From CAZTPJ01 sp964614515 (GTDB lineage Bacteria; Planctomycetota; Phycisphaerae; Phycisphaerales; UBA1924), in contig CAZTPJ010000087.1 of the NCBI GenBank assembly GCA_964614515.1, positions 1-13,817 on the forward strand: a DNA stretch of 13,817 nucleotides, written 5' to 3'. A program made the translations under genes and the position numbers. Positions 13,103 through 13,817 of this stretch are shown here, piece by piece (position 1 is the stretch's first letter; each line of letters begins with the position of its first letter). Below the pieces are notes generated by a model. That model did no database searches. It saw nothing but the letters and a program-made list of their open reading frames with translations, and was not told the DNA's origin.

Positions 13103-13705
13103 TCACTTCGTTACGCGGCTGATCTCGTGGTGCTTACCATCGCGCCACTTATATCGAATCACATCGCCTCCGATGTGATTGATCACGCGCGCGTCAGGGC
13201 TGCATAGGCACGCAATGCCACCGTGCATCTCGGCGATGAATGCGGAGTGGAGGAGATTCGCAATGCCGTCGTTCATCTTGGTGATCGATGCGGATTGGTG
13301 GAGAATCACCTCGCCACCGTGCATCTCGGCGACTGAGGCATTGTTGTACAGAAAGGCATCCTGGGTCGGAGGGTCCTCGTCGTAGTGCAACTCGTGGCAG
13401 ACGCCGGATAAATATATATTCAGACCGGAAGCGCGCGCGGCCTTGGCCTCGGCCTCGCCGTCACGACCAGCCGCGATGGCGTCGATGATCGGCAACACAA
13501 GGAGATCGTCGCAAGCCAGGAGCATGCCGATGGACGGATGATCGCGTAAAATGTCTCGGAGTGCGGTATCCGGATCCCCCCCCTTGCGAAGTGCGGCTTG
13601 TTGTGTGACGTGTTCGCCTACGTCTTCCAAGCCGTTGAAGTCAACGGATGCGGCCTTCGTGTCGGCCACGGCCTGTCGAATGTCGTCAAGTGTGTACGTC
13701 GTCAT
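13103..13705 (-). CDS. Protein with C-terminal tandem octapeptide (beta-solenoid-like) repeats
   Basis: 200 residues; ATG 13705 has AGGGG 6 bases upstream. The N-terminal 100 residues are a globular-looking helical domain (TYTLDDIRQAVADTKAAS, then LLACDDLLVLPIIDAIAAG). Residues 123-186 are eight tandem 8-residue units: ASVAEMHG, GEVILHQS, ASITKMND, GIANLLHS, AFIAEMHG, GIACLCSP, DARVINHI, GGDVIRYK. Small hydrophobic residues recur at fixed positions, as in parallel beta-solenoids; octad repeats of the 'A.V..V.g' type are known from actinobacteriophage proteins of unknown function. At DNA level a 20-base stretch (13217-13236) recurs exactly at 13313-13332, 96 bases or four units apart. No catalytic site, signal peptide or membrane segment is visible. 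Function unknown; solenoids often bind proteins or mimic DNA. Confidence 0.82.
   Translation of the reverse strand: MTTYTLDDIRQAVADTKAASVDFNGLEDVGEHVTQQAALRKGGDPDTALRDILRDHPSIGMLLACDDLLVLPIIDAIAAGRDGEAEAKAARASGLNIYLSGVCHELHYDEDPPTQDAFLYNNASVAEMHGGEVILHQSASITKMNDGIANLLHSAFIAEMHGGIACLCSPDARVINHIGGDVIRYKWRDGKHHEISRVTK
13217..13332. repeat. Exact 20-base direct repeat inside the octad region
   Basis: The stretches 13217-13236 and 13313-13332 are identical and 96 bases apart, which equals four 8-residue protein units. They encode the two AEMHG-containing units. This points to recent duplication of a two- or four-unit block. Confidence 0.75.
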
Positions 13706-13817
13706 CGTGTACCCCTGGTGCCGCTGTGCGGCTTACGCGACTCACTCAGTCGCCGAGTGTGCGGGCAACACGCCCGCGGGTCAATCGCCTTAGCGCCGCT
13801 TTCGCGGGGCGGGCGGT
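13706..13817 (-). promoter_or_regulatory. Hairpin-filled leader of the 200-residue gene
   Basis: Read on the minus strand this 112-base stretch has, in order, CCGC-GAAA-GCGG (13796-13807, a GNRA-type loop), GCGGGC/GCCCGC (13761-13777), GCGACT/AGTCGC (13737-13753) and GCCGC/GCGGC (13720-13732). No promoter hexamers are clear; the transcript probably starts beyond the window edge. Confidence 0.45.

Noticed and set aside
1..13817. CRISPR array, insertion sequence or integrase/attachment site
   Set aside because: No regularly spaced repeats, no transposase or recombinase frame and no duplicated flanks were seen. The only regular repeats are the in-frame units at 13103-13705 and the two decamers near 12363.

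Overview
The window looks like part of a podovirus-like phage or prophage genome whose host is probably a planctomycete. It is GC-rich by eye and densely packed, with most neighbouring genes overlapping by 1-4 bases. Two very large leftward genes (766 and 1356 residues) read like the internal virion (DNA-ejection) proteins of T7-like phages. The host guess rests on two small DNA-binding proteins: a DUF1580-like helix-turn-helix (HTH) protein (11960-12310, minus), from a family known mainly from planctomycetes, and an AlpA/excisionase-like protein (1455-1844, plus) carrying an RWRR...GCPPR arrangement that I associate with planctomycete proteins. No integrase, large terminase, capsid, tail or polymerase gene is in the window.

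Layout. (1) 2-2128, plus strand: the end of one gene and five small complete genes, nearly all overlapping at ATGA/GTGA junctions: a coiled-coil tail, a possible scaffold-like protein, a coiled-coil protein, a possible small-terminase-like protein and two HTH-type proteins. (2) 2106-2321, minus: a 71-residue helical protein converging on that cluster. (3) 2322-2791: no convincing gene. It holds a densely structured stretch that looks like a minus-strand RNA and a minus-strand terminator. (4) 2792-12310, minus: one long transcription unit read right to left: HTH regulator, ParB-like protein, unknown 127-residue protein, RepA-like hexameric helicase, small proline-rich protein, then the 766- and 1356-residue ejection-type proteins. 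It starts from an AT-rich promoter/operator region near 12350-12480 and ends at the terminator at 2727-2760. (5) 12311-12605: regulatory gap with a strong minus-strand terminator, an 18-bp palindrome, alternating GCTGAC hairpins and tandem 10-bp repeats. (6) 12606-13705, minus: a 115-residue protein of unknown function and a 200-residue protein ending in eight tandem 8-residue repeats, followed at 13706-13817 by a hairpin-filled leader.

How the parts may work together (inference): the leftward unit couples regulation and DNA handling (HTH, ParB-like, helicase) to the proteins that deliver DNA into the cell, which is an unusual grouping. Every non-coding gap in the leftward genes contains at least one strong stem-loop. 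The best candidate for something undescribed is the structured RNA at about 2340-2622, with a predicted long-range pseudoknot and base-pairing that favours the minus strand.
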